Assembly (NCBI RefSeq): GCF_010725485.1 | Contig: NZ_AP022598.1 | Location: 5,146,001-5,210,000 of the forward strand | Direction of reading: 5' to 3' | Origin: Mycolicibacterium parafortuitum | GTDB taxonomy: Bacteria; Actinomycetota; Actinomycetes; Mycobacteriales; Mycobacteriaceae | DNA length: 64,000 nt | Shown here: positions 53,689 to 62,521 of the stretch, one piece after another | Layout of the letters: every line of letters starts with the position of its first letter | Numbering within the stretch: the stretch's first letter is position 1 | Made by a program: the position numbers and the translations under genes | The notes under the pieces: generated by a model | What the model saw: the letters and a program-made list of their open reading frames with translations, nothing else | Databases searched by the model: none | Told to the model about the DNA's origin: nothing

Positions 53689-54699
53689 GTGTCGACGCTG
53701 ACCAACCGCCAGATCCTGTTACGCCGCCGACCGAACGGACTCGTCGCCCCCGACGACACCGAACTCGTCGAGGCACCCGCGCCCGACCCCGCCGAGGGTG
53801 AGGCGTTGGTGCGAACCACCTACGTCGGCATCGACGCCGCCGCCCGCACATGGCTCGACGACCAGCCGAGCTACCTGCCGCCGGTCGGACTCGGTGAGGT
53901 CATCCGCGCCGCCGGCATCGGCGAGGTCGTCGAATCCCGTTGTGACGCATACGCCGTCGGTGACGTCGTGACGACGCTGACCGGCTTCCAGGAGTACACC
54001 CTGGTGCGTGACGACCTGTTCACCACCCCGGTGCCGGGACCCGGCGACCAGGTGGATCAGCTCGCGGTGATGTCGATCTACGGGCCGACCGGCGCGACAG
54101 CGTATTTCGGGATGATGGGGATCGGACGGCCCCAGCCCGGTGAGACGGTGGTGGTGTCCGCGGCCGCGGGCGCGACGGGGTCGGTGGCCGGCCAGATCGC
54201 CAAGATCGCCGGCGCGAGGGTGGTCGGCATCGCCGGAGGTCCGCACAAGTGCCGGGCGGTGGTGGAGGACTTCGGGTTCGACGCGTGCATCGACTATCGC
54301 AACGACGACGTGCCCGCCGCGTTGAAGCAGCACTGCCCCAAGGGGGTCGACGTCTACTTCGACAACGTCGGCGGACCCATCCTCGACGCGGTGCTCGGAC
54401 GGTTGGCCCACAAGGCGCGAGTGGTGTTGTGCGGCGTGATCTCCAGCTACCTGACCGGCGAGCACCCCGGGCCCGCGAACTACGTGAACCTGCTGGCGAA
54501 GACCGCGACGATGCAGGGATTCAATGCGCTCGACGAGTGGGGCCGCTTCGACGAGGCGTTCGCCGCGCTGCGCGAATGGGAGGACAACGGGCTGCTGACG
54601 CACCGCGAACACATCTACGAGGGCATCGAATCGTGCGTCGACGCGCTCAACGGTCTGTTCACCGGCGCCAACATCGGTAAGACCCTGGTCAGGCTCTGA
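53689..54699 (+). CDS. NADP-dependent oxidoreductase of the zinc-free MDR family
   Basis: Predicted 336-residue reductase of the leukotriene B4 dehydrogenase/curcumin reductase type. The dinucleotide motif is VVSAAAGATGSVAGQIAKIA with VDVYFDNVGG and VVLCGVISSYL later. Zinc ligands of classical alcohol dehydrogenases are absent. It should reduce the C=C of an enone, but the substrate is unknown. The start is a GTG at 53689, 10 bases after tesB. Its 3' end overlaps the convergent LLM gene by 11 bases. Confidence 0.9.
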   Translation: MSTLTNRQILLRRRPNGLVAPDDTELVEAPAPDPAEGEALVRTTYVGIDAAARTWLDDQPSYLPPVGLGEVIRAAGIGEVVESRCDAYAVGDVVTTLTGFQEYTLVRDDLFTTPVPGPGDQVDQLAVMSIYGPTGATAYFGMMGIGRPQPGETVVVSAAAGATGSVAGQIAKIAGARVVGIAGGPHKCRAVVEDFGFDACIDYRNDDVPAALKQHCPKGVDVYFDNVGGPILDAVLGRLAHKARVVLCGVISSYLTGEHPGPANYVNLLAKTATMQGFNALDEWGRFDEAFAALREWEDNGLLTHREHIYEGIESCVDALNGLFTGANIGKTLVRL

Positions 54700-55606
54700 T
54701 CACCGTTTCACCGAAGCTCTCGATCGCCTCCACCGTGTGCGCGAGGCTGTCGCCGGGCACGGTGACCTGAATCCAGGTCACCCCGGCGCGTTCGAGTTCG
54801 TGGACCCCCGAGGCGAATTCGTCGGCGTTGAAGTCGTCGGTGCCCGGGGTTCCTCCGACTCCGTTGGTGAACGTGATGTCGATGCCGGCCGGGTCGCGCC
54901 CGGCGGCGTCGAGTCGGCGGCGGAGATCGTCGATGCCCTTGACGAGGTGTTCGGTGGTTTCCAGCGCGGCGGTTCGTGCCGTCTGCGCCAGCAGTGCCGG
55001 TGCGCGGAAGGGGCACCAGCCCTGAGCGTATTCGGCCACCCTGGCGCGAGCCGCGGCGGTGTTGCCGCCGACCCAGATCGGCGGATGCGGTCTGCTCACC
55101 GGCCTGGGGTGCGCGGTGATCCCGCTGGCGCTGAAGTGCTTACCGTCGTAGCTGAGGTTGTCGGTGGTCCAGATTTCCCGGATCACATGCAGGGCCTCTT
55201 CGAAGAGGTCGGCGCGCTCGTCGAATTCGACTCCGAGCGCCGCGAATTCGCGCTTCAGATAGCCGACCCCGACCGCGAGGGTGAACCGGCCGTCGGAGAT
55301 CAGATCCAGCGTCGCACCGGCTTTGGCGACGACGAACGGGTTGCGGTACGGCAGCACGACGATGTTCGGGATGAGCCGCAACGTCGTGGTGTGCGCGGCC
55401 GCGAATCCCATTGCGACGAACGGGTCGAGCGCATCGTGCCCGCCCGCTTCCAGCCAGCGCTGCGTCGGCGCCGGGTGGTCGGTGAAGCCGAAGCCGTCGA
55501 ACCCGGCCTTCTCCGCGGCGACGGCCACCCGCGCGATCCCCGCGCCGGTGACCAGCTCGGGATTGTAGGGATGGCTGTGCATCGGGTGGGTGATCGCGAA
55601 CCGCAA
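54689..55606 (-). CDS. LLM class F420-dependent oxidoreductase
   Basis: Predicted 305-residue luciferase-like TIM-barrel enzyme. It shows ARVAVAAEKAGFDGFGFTDH, LRLIPNIVVLPYRNPFVVAK, GRFTLAVGVGYLKREFAALG and PIWVGGNTAAA, all of which are standard for the F420-dependent LLM family of mycobacteria. A TTG at 55606 with GGAGG five bases upstream is the best start. The second LLM gene lies on the other strand, divergent across 84 bases. Substrate unknown. Confidence 0.89.
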   Translation of the reverse strand: MRFAITHPMHSHPYNPELVTGAGIARVAVAAEKAGFDGFGFTDHPAPTQRWLEAGGHDALDPFVAMGFAAAHTTTLRLIPNIVVLPYRNPFVVAKAGATLDLISDGRFTLAVGVGYLKREFAALGVEFDERADLFEEALHVIREIWTTDNLSYDGKHFSASGITAHPRPVSRPHPPIWVGGNTAAARARVAEYAQGWCPFRAPALLAQTARTAALETTEHLVKGIDDLRRRLDAAGRDPAGIDITFTNGVGGTPGTDDFNADEFASGVHELERAGVTWIQVTVPGDSLAHTVEAIESFGETVIRA

Positions 55607-55690
55607 GGCCGCCTCCTTAGAATTACCTTCTTCAGTTCTGAGAATGTCGTTACCATGCAGGCGGCGGAATGTACAGCGGCAGGAGTGACG

Positions 55691-56623
55691 ATGAGCAGAC
55701 CGGAGATCGGCGTCTACCTGCCCCAGATGGGCTTCTCGTTCGACGACGTCCTGCATCGGGCGCGGCGCTGCGAGGACCTCGGGATCGATTCGCTGTGGCT
55801 CTACGACCACTTGTACGGACCGGGGATGCCGGAGTATCCGTCGATGGAGGCGTGGACGCTGGCCACCGCGCTGCTGAGCCGCACCGAACGGCTGCGCGTC
55901 GGGCATATGGTGCTGTGCAACCAGTTCCGGCACCCCGTCACGCTGGCGAAGATGGCGACGACACTGGATCAGATCTCCGGAGGACGGCTGACGCTGGGGA
56001 TCGGCAGCGGCTCGATCGAGGACGAGCACCGCCGCGCCGGACTGCCGTGGGGGACGGTCGGACAACGCTCCGCACTGCTGGGCGAGACACTGCAGATCTT
56101 GCAGCAGGCGTTCACCGCGGAGCGCATCGACTTCGCAGGCGAACACTTCACGGTGACGGACTTCCCCGTCAAGCCGGGTCCGGTACAGAAGCCCGGACCG
56201 CCCATCGTCGTCGGCGGGGTCGGCGAGAAGTTCACGCTGCCGTTGGTGGCCCGCTACGCGGACGTGTGGAACGTCCCGACGTACGCACTGGATCAGATCG
56301 AACCCAAAATTGCTGCGCTGCGGTCGATCTGCGCCGAGATCGGCCGGGATCCGGACAGCATCGTGCTGTCGATCGAGGCGGTGATGGCGCTCGCCCCGGA
56401 TGCGTCGTCGTTGCCGGCCGTGCGGGGGCTAGCGGAAAAGCGGTTCGGTGGGCCGGGTTTCGGACTGCACGACACGGGGCTGATCGGGACGGCCGACCAG
56501 ATCGTCGACCGGCTCGGGAAGCTCGCGGAGATGGGCTTCAGACAGATCGTTCTGTTCACCCACGATCGCTGTTCCGATCAGACCCTTGAACTGCTTGCGG
56601 CGAAGGTGGTTCCGCAGCTCTGA
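55691..56623 (+). CDS. LLM class F420-dependent oxidoreductase
   Basis: Predicted 310-residue luciferase-like enzyme. Diagnostic pieces are EIGVYLPQMGFSFDDVLHRA, HMVLCNQFRHPVTLAKMATT, LDQISGGRLTLGIGSGSIED and PIVVGGVGEKFTLPLVARYA. The ATG at 55691 is five bases after AGGAG. The divergent region from 55607 to 55690 includes TTCT-N9-AGAA and an AT-rich patch. Cofactor use (F420 or FMN) cannot be read with certainty. Confidence 0.89.
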   Translation: MSRPEIGVYLPQMGFSFDDVLHRARRCEDLGIDSLWLYDHLYGPGMPEYPSMEAWTLATALLSRTERLRVGHMVLCNQFRHPVTLAKMATTLDQISGGRLTLGIGSGSIEDEHRRAGLPWGTVGQRSALLGETLQILQQAFTAERIDFAGEHFTVTDFPVKPGPVQKPGPPIVVGGVGEKFTLPLVARYADVWNVPTYALDQIEPKIAALRSICAEIGRDPDSIVLSIEAVMALAPDASSLPAVRGLAEKRFGGPGFGLHDTGLIGTADQIVDRLGKLAEMGFRQIVLFTHDRCSDQTLELLAAKVVPQL

Positions 56624-56695
56624 CCGGGGTTATCCCCAAATCCGAATTGGTCCCCAGCCGCGGTATACCCACTCCGAAATGTCACCCCGCACCGG

Positions 56696-56716
56696 TAATA
56701 TCGCACACATGTTCGA
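56696..56716 (+). promoter_or_regulatory. SOS box and -10 box of the second 13E12-family gene
   Basis: TCGCACACATGTTCGA (56701-56716) matches TCGAAC-N4-GTTCGA at 11 of 12 fixed positions. It starts at the last base of the -10 box TAATAT (56696-56701) and covers the start codon at 56709, seven bases after the -10 box. LexA bound here would cover both the transcription and translation starts of a leaderless gene. Confidence 0.75.
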
Positions 56717-58361
56717 AGTGTCGGTGGCCGAGCCCGAGAGTCTTGCCGGGCTCTCCGATGCCGACCTGATCGACGCCGCCCGGGCAGCGAGCCGGGCCGA
56801 GAATGCGGTGTGCGCACGCAAGCTGGCGGTGATGGCCGAACTGTTCGGCCGCCGGGTCGACCTCGCCCCGGAGGAGCGGCTGTACTGGTGGGTGGATCCG
56901 CAGGCCGCGGTGACCGCCGAGATCGCCGCGGCGTATCGGATCACCCAAGGGTTGGCGCTGCACCAGACCTACCGCGCCGTCGTGCTGCGGGACCGGCTGC
57001 CGCGGGTGGGGGCGTTGTTTCTGGCCGGGACGATCGGCGAGATGCTGGTGCGCGCGATCATCACCCGCACCGACCTGATCACCGATGCGGCCCTGATCGC
57101 CGCCGTCGACGCCGAACTCGCCGCCACTGTGACTGGGTGGGGGCCGTTGTCGGTGAAAGCCACCCAAGCCCACATCGACGAGATCGTCGAACGCCACGAC
57201 CCGGACGCGGTGCGCCAGTCCCGCGACGCCGAGATCGGACCGGCCCTGGAATTCGGTGCCCCCACCGACGCGCCCGGGTTCACCACCATCTGGTCGCGGG
57301 TCTTCGACGGCGACGCCGCCGCCGGCTGGCGCACCTTGACCGCGATGGCCTACAGCGTCTGTGACGCCGACCCGCGCACCCTCGACCAGCGCCGCAAGGA
57401 CGCCTGGGCCGCGCTGTTGCACGGCATCACCAGCCTGGCCTGTCGCTGCGGCAACACCGACTGCGAGGCCGCCGTCAACCCCCGGCCCGTCCCCGAAGTC
57501 ATCGTCTACGCCCTCACCGACCACACCACCACAAACACCCAACAACCCGTACCTCAAGGTGACCGGTCGGCCGCCGAACTGCGCCACGACACCGTCGAGA
57601 CCGAGATCGACGCGCCCGCCGAGGAGGTCACCCCGGTCGAGGTGTCACGGGAGAGCGAGGACCGCGACACCTCGGCTGACGACCGTCCCGACAGCGACGC
57701 CGCGCCCACCCAGCCCAAGCCGCGCCGCAGCGCCCCCGTCCTGCTCCCGGGCCGGTCGGGCTATGTCTTCGGGTCCGGGTTCCTGCCCGCCCCGTTCTTC
57801 GACACCATGCTCAACAGCGCCAAGATCCGCGAAATCATCCACCCCGGAGCGGCTGGGCCGGAGCCGCGCTACACCCCCTCAGCCGCGCTCGCCGCGTTCG
57901 TCCGCTGCCGCGATCTGACGTGTCGCTTCCCCGGCTGCGACAAACCGGCCACCACCGCCGACATCGACCACACCGTCCCCCACCCGGTCGGACCCACCCA
58001 CCCCTCAAACCTCAAAACACTGTGCCGTTTCCACCACTTACTCAAAACGTTCTGGACCGGACCCGGCGGCTGGAAAGACCGCCAACACCCCGACGGCACC
58101 ATCGTCTGGACCTCACCAACCGGACACACCTACACCACCCACCCCGGCAGCCGACTGCTGTTCCCCGCCCTGTGCAAACCCACCGGCACCCTCTGGACCG
58201 GCGACCCACCCCAAGTGCCACACAGCGACAACCGCGCAGCGATGATGCCGCGCCGCACCCGCACACGCGCACAAAGCCGCACCGCCTACATCACCCGCGA
58301 ACGCCAACACAACGCCGACCACCACGGCGACACACCCCGCGGCAACGACCCACCCTTCTAG
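56709..58361 (+). CDS. DUF222/HNH endonuclease-domain protein (13E12 family), second copy
   Basis: Predicted 550-residue protein. The N-terminal DUF222 region begins MFEVSVAEPESLAGLSDADL and includes YWWVDPQAAVTAEIAAAYRI. A variable acidic linker follows (about residues 295-335). The C-terminal HNH nuclease domain has TCRFPGCDKPATTADIDHTV and LCRFHHLLKTFW, with complete Cys pairs, DH and HH residues, more canonical than the copy at 20684. The last 100 codons are rich in C and A, differing from the neighbours. The SOS box suggests DNA-damage induction. Its stop overlaps the acyl-CoA dehydrogenase gene. Confidence 0.9.
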   Translation: MFEVSVAEPESLAGLSDADLIDAARAASRAENAVCARKLAVMAELFGRRVDLAPEERLYWWVDPQAAVTAEIAAAYRITQGLALHQTYRAVVLRDRLPRVGALFLAGTIGEMLVRAIITRTDLITDAALIAAVDAELAATVTGWGPLSVKATQAHIDEIVERHDPDAVRQSRDAEIGPALEFGAPTDAPGFTTIWSRVFDGDAAAGWRTLTAMAYSVCDADPRTLDQRRKDAWAALLHGITSLACRCGNTDCEAAVNPRPVPEVIVYALTDHTTTNTQQPVPQGDRSAAELRHDTVETEIDAPAEEVTPVEVSRESEDRDTSADDRPDSDAAPTQPKPRRSAPVLLPGRSGYVFGSGFLPAPFFDTMLNSAKIREIIHPGAAGPEPRYTPSAALAAFVRCRDLTCRFPGCDKPATTADIDHTVPHPVGPTHPSNLKTLCRFHHLLKTFWTGPGGWKDRQHPDGTIVWTSPTGHTYTTHPGSRLLFPALCKPTGTLWTGDPPQVPHSDNRAAMMPRRTRTRAQSRTAYITRERQHNADHHGDTPRGNDPPF

Positions 58362-59497
58362 CGTGCCGGTGAGTAGTTCGGGCGGCCGAGCCCGAGGGCT
58401 TGCTGAGCGATCATGTTGCGGAACACGTCGAGTGTGCCGCCGTAGATGCCCGTCGGCAACGAGAGCCGGAACAGGTACTCGGCATTCAACCCCTCGGGCA
58501 CCGCAGATCCAGTGCCGCCGATGTCCATCAACTCCGGTGTGATGTCCCGCAACGTCTGTGCGATCGCGACCCGACCGAACATCTCCGGTGTGCTCAGCGC
58601 CGCCTCGAGGCGGGCGATGCTGCGCCCCAGCCGGTACGCCACGGAGCCATCGTCCAGCCGATCACCGACCGTCCCCGCGATCCGGTCCACTTCCTCGGCG
58701 AGCAGCAACGCATGTTCGGTCATGACCGCGAGCTTCTGCAGCCCGTCCGGGGCGCGCTCCCCCGTGCCGTGCTCGGCATTGAGCGCCTCCCGCAACACAG
58801 CCCATCCCCCGTTGACCGGCCCGATGCGGTACCGATCAGGAACCTGCACATCGCTGTAGTACGTGATGTTGGTCCGGTCTCCGTCGACCGTGCGAAGCGC
58901 CTGAATCTCGACCCCGGGCGAATCGAGCGGAACCAGGAACATCGTCAGGCTCTTGTGCTTCGGCGCGTTCGGATCGGTGTTGGTGATCAGGTACACGTAC
59001 TGCGCGTGGTGCGCGTTCGACGTGAACATCTTGGATCCATTGATCACCCAACCGTCACCGTCGCGCACCGCGCGCGTCTTGCACGTCGCGATGTCCGACC
59101 CGCCCTCGGGTTCGGTGTAGCCCAGACACAGCCGGTACCGACCCGAAAGCACGTGCGGCAACACCTCCGCCTTGAGCTCGTCGGATCCGAAGTGGTCGAC
59201 CGCGGTCGCCACCATCGCCGTGGTGGGCCAGTGAAACCACGGGGTGTGCGCCCGGCCGACCTCCAACTCGAAAACCCTCCGCTGCACCGCGGTGAACCCG
59301 CCGTCGGTCTCCGGGCGCCAGTCCCGCTCCAGGTATCCCGCCGCGCCCAGCGCGAGATGCACCTGCTCGTCGAAGTTGTCCCCGGTCTCGCGATCACGGC
59401 GCAGCACGTCCTCCGTGACCACCGACGCGAGAAACTCGCGCACCTCGTCCCGAAACGCGCGATCCTCGTCGGACAGAGTCACTTCCGAGAAGTCCAT
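58358..59497 (-). CDS. acyl-CoA dehydrogenase
   Basis: Predicted 379-residue FAD enzyme of fatty acid or sterol side-chain oxidation. Motifs are LCLGYTEPEGGSDIATCKTR (substrate and FAD site), GWVINGSKMFTSNAHHAQYV and the C-terminal GIYGGTLDVFRNMIAQQALG. The ATG at 59497 (MDFSEVTLSDED) is supported by the family start; upstream residues are not. It is divergent from the SRPBCC gene across 94 bases, which hold the shared element copy 2. Confidence 0.92.
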   Translation of the reverse strand: MDFSEVTLSDEDRAFRDEVREFLASVVTEDVLRRDRETGDNFDEQVHLALGAAGYLERDWRPETDGGFTAVQRRVFELEVGRAHTPWFHWPTTAMVATAVDHFGSDELKAEVLPHVLSGRYRLCLGYTEPEGGSDIATCKTRAVRDGDGWVINGSKMFTSNAHHAQYVYLITNTDPNAPKHKSLTMFLVPLDSPGVEIQALRTVDGDRTNITYYSDVQVPDRYRIGPVNGGWAVLREALNAEHGTGERAPDGLQKLAVMTEHALLLAEEVDRIAGTVGDRLDDGSVAYRLGRSIARLEAALSTPEMFGRVAIAQTLRDITPELMDIGGTGSAVPEGLNAEYLFRLSLPTGIYGGTLDVFRNMIAQQALGLGRPNYSPAR

Positions 59498-59540
59498 CGT
59501 CACACCCCCGTCGGCACACCCGCTTGGCGCGTACATCGGA

Positions 59541-59570
59541 GCGTGACATTATGGCGATGCTTTGTAAAGT
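59541..59570. promoter_or_regulatory. shared 30-base element, copy 2
   Basis: GCGTGACATT, 12 bases, TGTAAAGT, the same arrangement and spacing as at 50035. Here GTGACA (59543-59548) and TAAAGT (59565-59570) could be the -35 and -10 of the SRPBCC gene, which starts 21 bases later. It is also in the divergent region of the acyl-CoA dehydrogenase gene. Confidence 0.5.
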
Positions 59571-59591
59571 GACCGCGAAAGGCGGACCAGC

Positions 59592-60077
59592 GTGGGAATC
59601 GTGACGACGACCTCGGAGACAGCGTTCACCCAGGCCCCTGAGGTGATCTATGACTTCGTGACCAACCCGGTCAACTGGACGAAGACGTATCCGGGCAGCG
59701 CGCACGTCGGCAAGATTCCCGAGAAGCTGCCCTTGGAGGTCGGCGACACCTGGACCGAGACCGGGCCCGACGGATCCCGCATCTTCACCTGGCACCTTGC
59801 GATCGCGATGCGCCCCAAACTGTGGATGTTCAACTCCGTCGGCAACCTCGGCCACGACGCCGACGGCAACGGCGGGATGCCGGGCCGCATCACCGTGCAG
59901 TACAAGTTCACCGAGCCCGGCCCCGGCGTCACGCTGTTCAGCCGCACCATGACCGTTGAGGCGTACCGTGATTCGCCACTACCCGACGGGTTCTTCCGCA
60001 CGGTGAACCCCGCCAACATCGACGCGTACCACGCCGCGGTCGCCCGCGAGCTCGCGGCGCTGGAGAGCTCAGCGTAG
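59592..60077 (+). CDS. SRPBCC-fold protein
   Basis: Predicted 161-residue START-like protein. The beginning TTSETAFTQAPEVIYDFVTN is the typical SRPBCC entry strand and helix, followed by WTKTYPGSAHVGKIPE and GRITVQYKFTEPGPGVTLFS. The GTG at 59592 is nine bases after AAAGG. It probably binds a hydrophobic ligand. It is divergent from the acyl-CoA dehydrogenase gene and overlaps the convergent esterase gene by nine bases. Confidence 0.82.
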   Translation: MGIVTTTSETAFTQAPEVIYDFVTNPVNWTKTYPGSAHVGKIPEKLPLEVGDTWTETGPDGSRIFTWHLAIAMRPKLWMFNSVGNLGHDADGNGGMPGRITVQYKFTEPGPGVTLFSRTMTVEAYRDSPLPDGFFRTVNPANIDAYHAAVARELAALESSA

Positions 60078-60998
60078 GAACGCCCTGCGCAGCGCCGCGC
60101 CCTGGATCTCGAACAGCTGGGTGCTGATCTCCCAGTCCGGAACCAGCGAATCGAAACCGTGACAGGTTCCGCTGATCACGTGCAACTCGACGCTCACGCC
60201 TTCCCACATCAGCCGCAGCGCATAGTCGATCGCCTCGTCACGCAGCGGATCCAACTCCGAACACGTGATCAGCGCCGCCGGCAGCGACGCCATCTCGGTG
60301 GTGCGTGACGGCACCGCGGAGTCGGGCAGCGGAACCTCTCCGGCGTAGTGCCGCCACATCCACGCAACCGCTTCGGCGTCGAAACCCGGCGTGGTGGTGA
60401 ACTCCTGCTTCGACGGGGTCGCGCGGTCGTCGAGCACCGGTTGGTGCAGCAGCTGAAACACCACCGGCGGCGCCTCCCCCGCCGCCGAACGCTGCGCCAG
60501 CCCGGCCGCCAAGGCCGCACCCGCGCTGCTTCCCGCCACGGCGATGGCCGACGCGTCGATGCCCAGTTCGACCGCGCAGCGCACAGCCCATTCCAGGATC
60601 GCCGACGCATCCTCCTGCGCAGCCGGATACGGGTGCTCGGGTGCGAGCCGGTAATCCATCGACAGCACGGTGCAGCGGCCCCGCCGGGCCAGCTCGATGC
60701 ATTGCCGATGGTCGGTGTCGAGGTTGCCCAGCACGAAAGCCCCTGAATGGCAGTAGATCACCGCCGGGGACTGCGGCGGCCCGCCTCGGTAGATCCGCAC
60801 CGTGACCGAATGGCCGGCGGGCACCGCAACGTCGCGCTGTTCGACCTCGACGCCGATGAGGTCCGCCGTGCGGGCCGTCTCGGCCCTGCGCTGATTCAGC
60901 GAGTCCCGCACGGCCCCGAGTACGGGCGGGGACAGATCGGTGCGCGCGGCGACCAGGTGCCGCAGCGCCGGGTCCAGACGTTCGGCGATGTCGCGCAT
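60069..60998 (-). CDS. alpha/beta hydrolase, hormone-sensitive-lipase-like esterase
   Basis: Predicted 309-residue esterase. The fold of the HSL/LipH group is shown by YCHSGAFVLGNLDTDHRQCI, SMDYRLAPEHPYPAAQEDAS, the nucleophile elbow GSSAGAALAAGLA, the Asp in CSELDPLRDEA and the His in GTCHGFD. The oxyanion motif, normally HGGG, reads HSGA here, and the elbow GDSAGG is GSSAGA. It shares one base with the stop of the monooxygenase gene (TGATG), so it is translated with it and could hydrolyse the ester made by that enzyme. Confidence 0.88.
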   Translation of the reverse strand: MRDIAERLDPALRHLVAARTDLSPPVLGAVRDSLNQRRAETARTADLIGVEVEQRDVAVPAGHSVTVRIYRGGPPQSPAVIYCHSGAFVLGNLDTDHRQCIELARRGRCTVLSMDYRLAPEHPYPAAQEDASAILEWAVRCAVELGIDASAIAVAGSSAGAALAAGLAQRSAAGEAPPVVFQLLHQPVLDDRATPSKQEFTTTPGFDAEAVAWMWRHYAGEVPLPDSAVPSRTTEMASLPAALITCSELDPLRDEAIDYALRLMWEGVSVELHVISGTCHGFDSLVPDWEISTQLFEIQGAALRRAFLR

Positions 60999-62521
60999 CA
61001 CTGCTGCCCCGCGGTCTGGGCGCCGACGTCTATCGGCGCGCGCCGGCGGGAGGTCTGGGTGAACTCGTAGTCCCCGGGGCGGAACCATCGGGTCAGCGCC
61101 CAGAAGTCCCGCGCGCTTCGGGGCCATTGGGTGACGACGCGGCCGTTGGGTGCCCGGAAGTAGCTGCTGCACCGGGTCAGCCACACGGTGCCCTGCATCC
61201 AGGTGTCGATCTTGTCGAGGTAGCGCTTCGTCACGTCCGGCCGCACCTCGATATAGGACTTGTCCCTGCGCCGCATGTGGGTCAGCGCCCGCACGATGTA
61301 GTGCGCCTGGGCCTCCAAGATGAAGATCACGCTGTTGGAGCCGACGTTGGTGTTGGGTCCGTAGAGCATGAAGAAATTGGGGTAGCCCGGGACGGTCATC
61401 CCGAGATAGGCATATGCGCCGTTGCGCCACGTTTCGCGCAGCGCGACGCCGTCGACGCCGCGGACATCGATCTGCCCGAGGTAATCGGCCGCGGCATATC
61501 CCGTGGCGCACAACACCACATCGACGTCGAGTTCGGTGCCGTCTTCGGTGACCAACGTCCGCGACCGCAGCGCTCGCGCCGGGCTGGACACGACCTCGAC
61601 GTGCGGTTCCGTCAGCGTCTGCAGGTAGTCCGTCGCGAACACCAGCCGCTTGCACCCGAGCGGATGGGCGGGCGTCAGCTTGGCGCGCAGCTCGTCGTCG
61701 GGGACGGTCGCCTCCAGCGTGCGCAGGGCGATGTTCTTGAACTCCTCGGTCTTGTCGCTGCCGTGCTCGATCACCGAGATGTTGGACTCGCTGCGCAGCC
61801 ACAGCCGGGTCCGGTAGATCTTCTTCGCCAGCGGGATGTGGGCGAACATCCATTTCTCCCGCGCGGTGTACGGGCGGTCGGGCTTGGGCAGCACCCACGT
61901 CGGGGACCGCTGCACCGAGTACACCTTGGCCGCCTCCTTGGCCACCTCCGGAACCAGCTGGGCCGCGGTGGAACCCGTCCCCAGCACCGCCACGCGGGCT
62001 CCGCGCAGATCCACCGAGTGGTCCCATTTCGCGGTGTGCATGATCGTCCCGGTGAACGGCTCCTCCTCGACGAGGTCGGGCATCACCGGCTGGGTGAACA
62101 GCCCGATCGCCGACACGACGATGTCGAAACGGTGTTCCTCACCCGACGACGTGGTCAGCACCCACTGGCGCTGTTCGGAAACCCATGCCGCCGAGACGAT
62201 CTCGGTGTTCAAGCGCAGCTTGTCACCCAGCTCGTAGCGTTGTGCGCACCGCTCGAAGTACGCCAGGATCTCCGGCTGCCCCGACCACAGCCGTGACCAG
62301 TGCGGGTTCAGGTCGAACGAGTACGAGTACAGGTGCGACTTCACATCGCAGGCCAGGCCGGGATAGGTGTTGATCCGCCAGGTCCCGCCGACCCCGTCCT
62401 CACGGTCGAAGATGGTGAAATCGTCGAATCCCGCCTTGCGCAGGAAGACCCCGAGCGCCAGCCCACCGGGGCCGGCACCGATGATGCCCACGGACAAAGC
62501 TCTGGCCATGACGGTCGTCAT
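60998..62521 (-). CDS. flavin monooxygenase, Baeyer-Villiger type
   Basis: Predicted 507-residue FAD/NADPH monooxygenase. Two dinucleotide motifs are visible, VGIIGAGPGGLALGVFLRKA and VAVLGTGSTAAQLVPEVAKE, with DREDGVGGTWRINTYPG. The BVMO fingerprint FxGxxxHTxxW appears as FTGTIMHTAKWD. It should convert a ketone to an ester or oxidise a soft heteroatom. It is related to EthA-type enzymes. The start is coupled to the SDR stop (4-base overlap) and the esterase follows with a one-base overlap. Confidence 0.92.
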   Translation of the reverse strand: MTTVMARALSVGIIGAGPGGLALGVFLRKAGFDDFTIFDREDGVGGTWRINTYPGLACDVKSHLYSYSFDLNPHWSRLWSGQPEILAYFERCAQRYELGDKLRLNTEIVSAAWVSEQRQWVLTTSSGEEHRFDIVVSAIGLFTQPVMPDLVEEEPFTGTIMHTAKWDHSVDLRGARVAVLGTGSTAAQLVPEVAKEAAKVYSVQRSPTWVLPKPDRPYTAREKWMFAHIPLAKKIYRTRLWLRSESNISVIEHGSDKTEEFKNIALRTLEATVPDDELRAKLTPAHPLGCKRLVFATDYLQTLTEPHVEVVSSPARALRSRTLVTEDGTELDVDVVLCATGYAAADYLGQIDVRGVDGVALRETWRNGAYAYLGMTVPGYPNFFMLYGPNTNVGSNSVIFILEAQAHYIVRALTHMRRRDKSYIEVRPDVTKRYLDKIDTWMQGTVWLTRCSSYFRAPNGRVVTQWPRSARDFWALTRWFRPGDYEFTQTSRRRAPIDVGAQTAGQQ

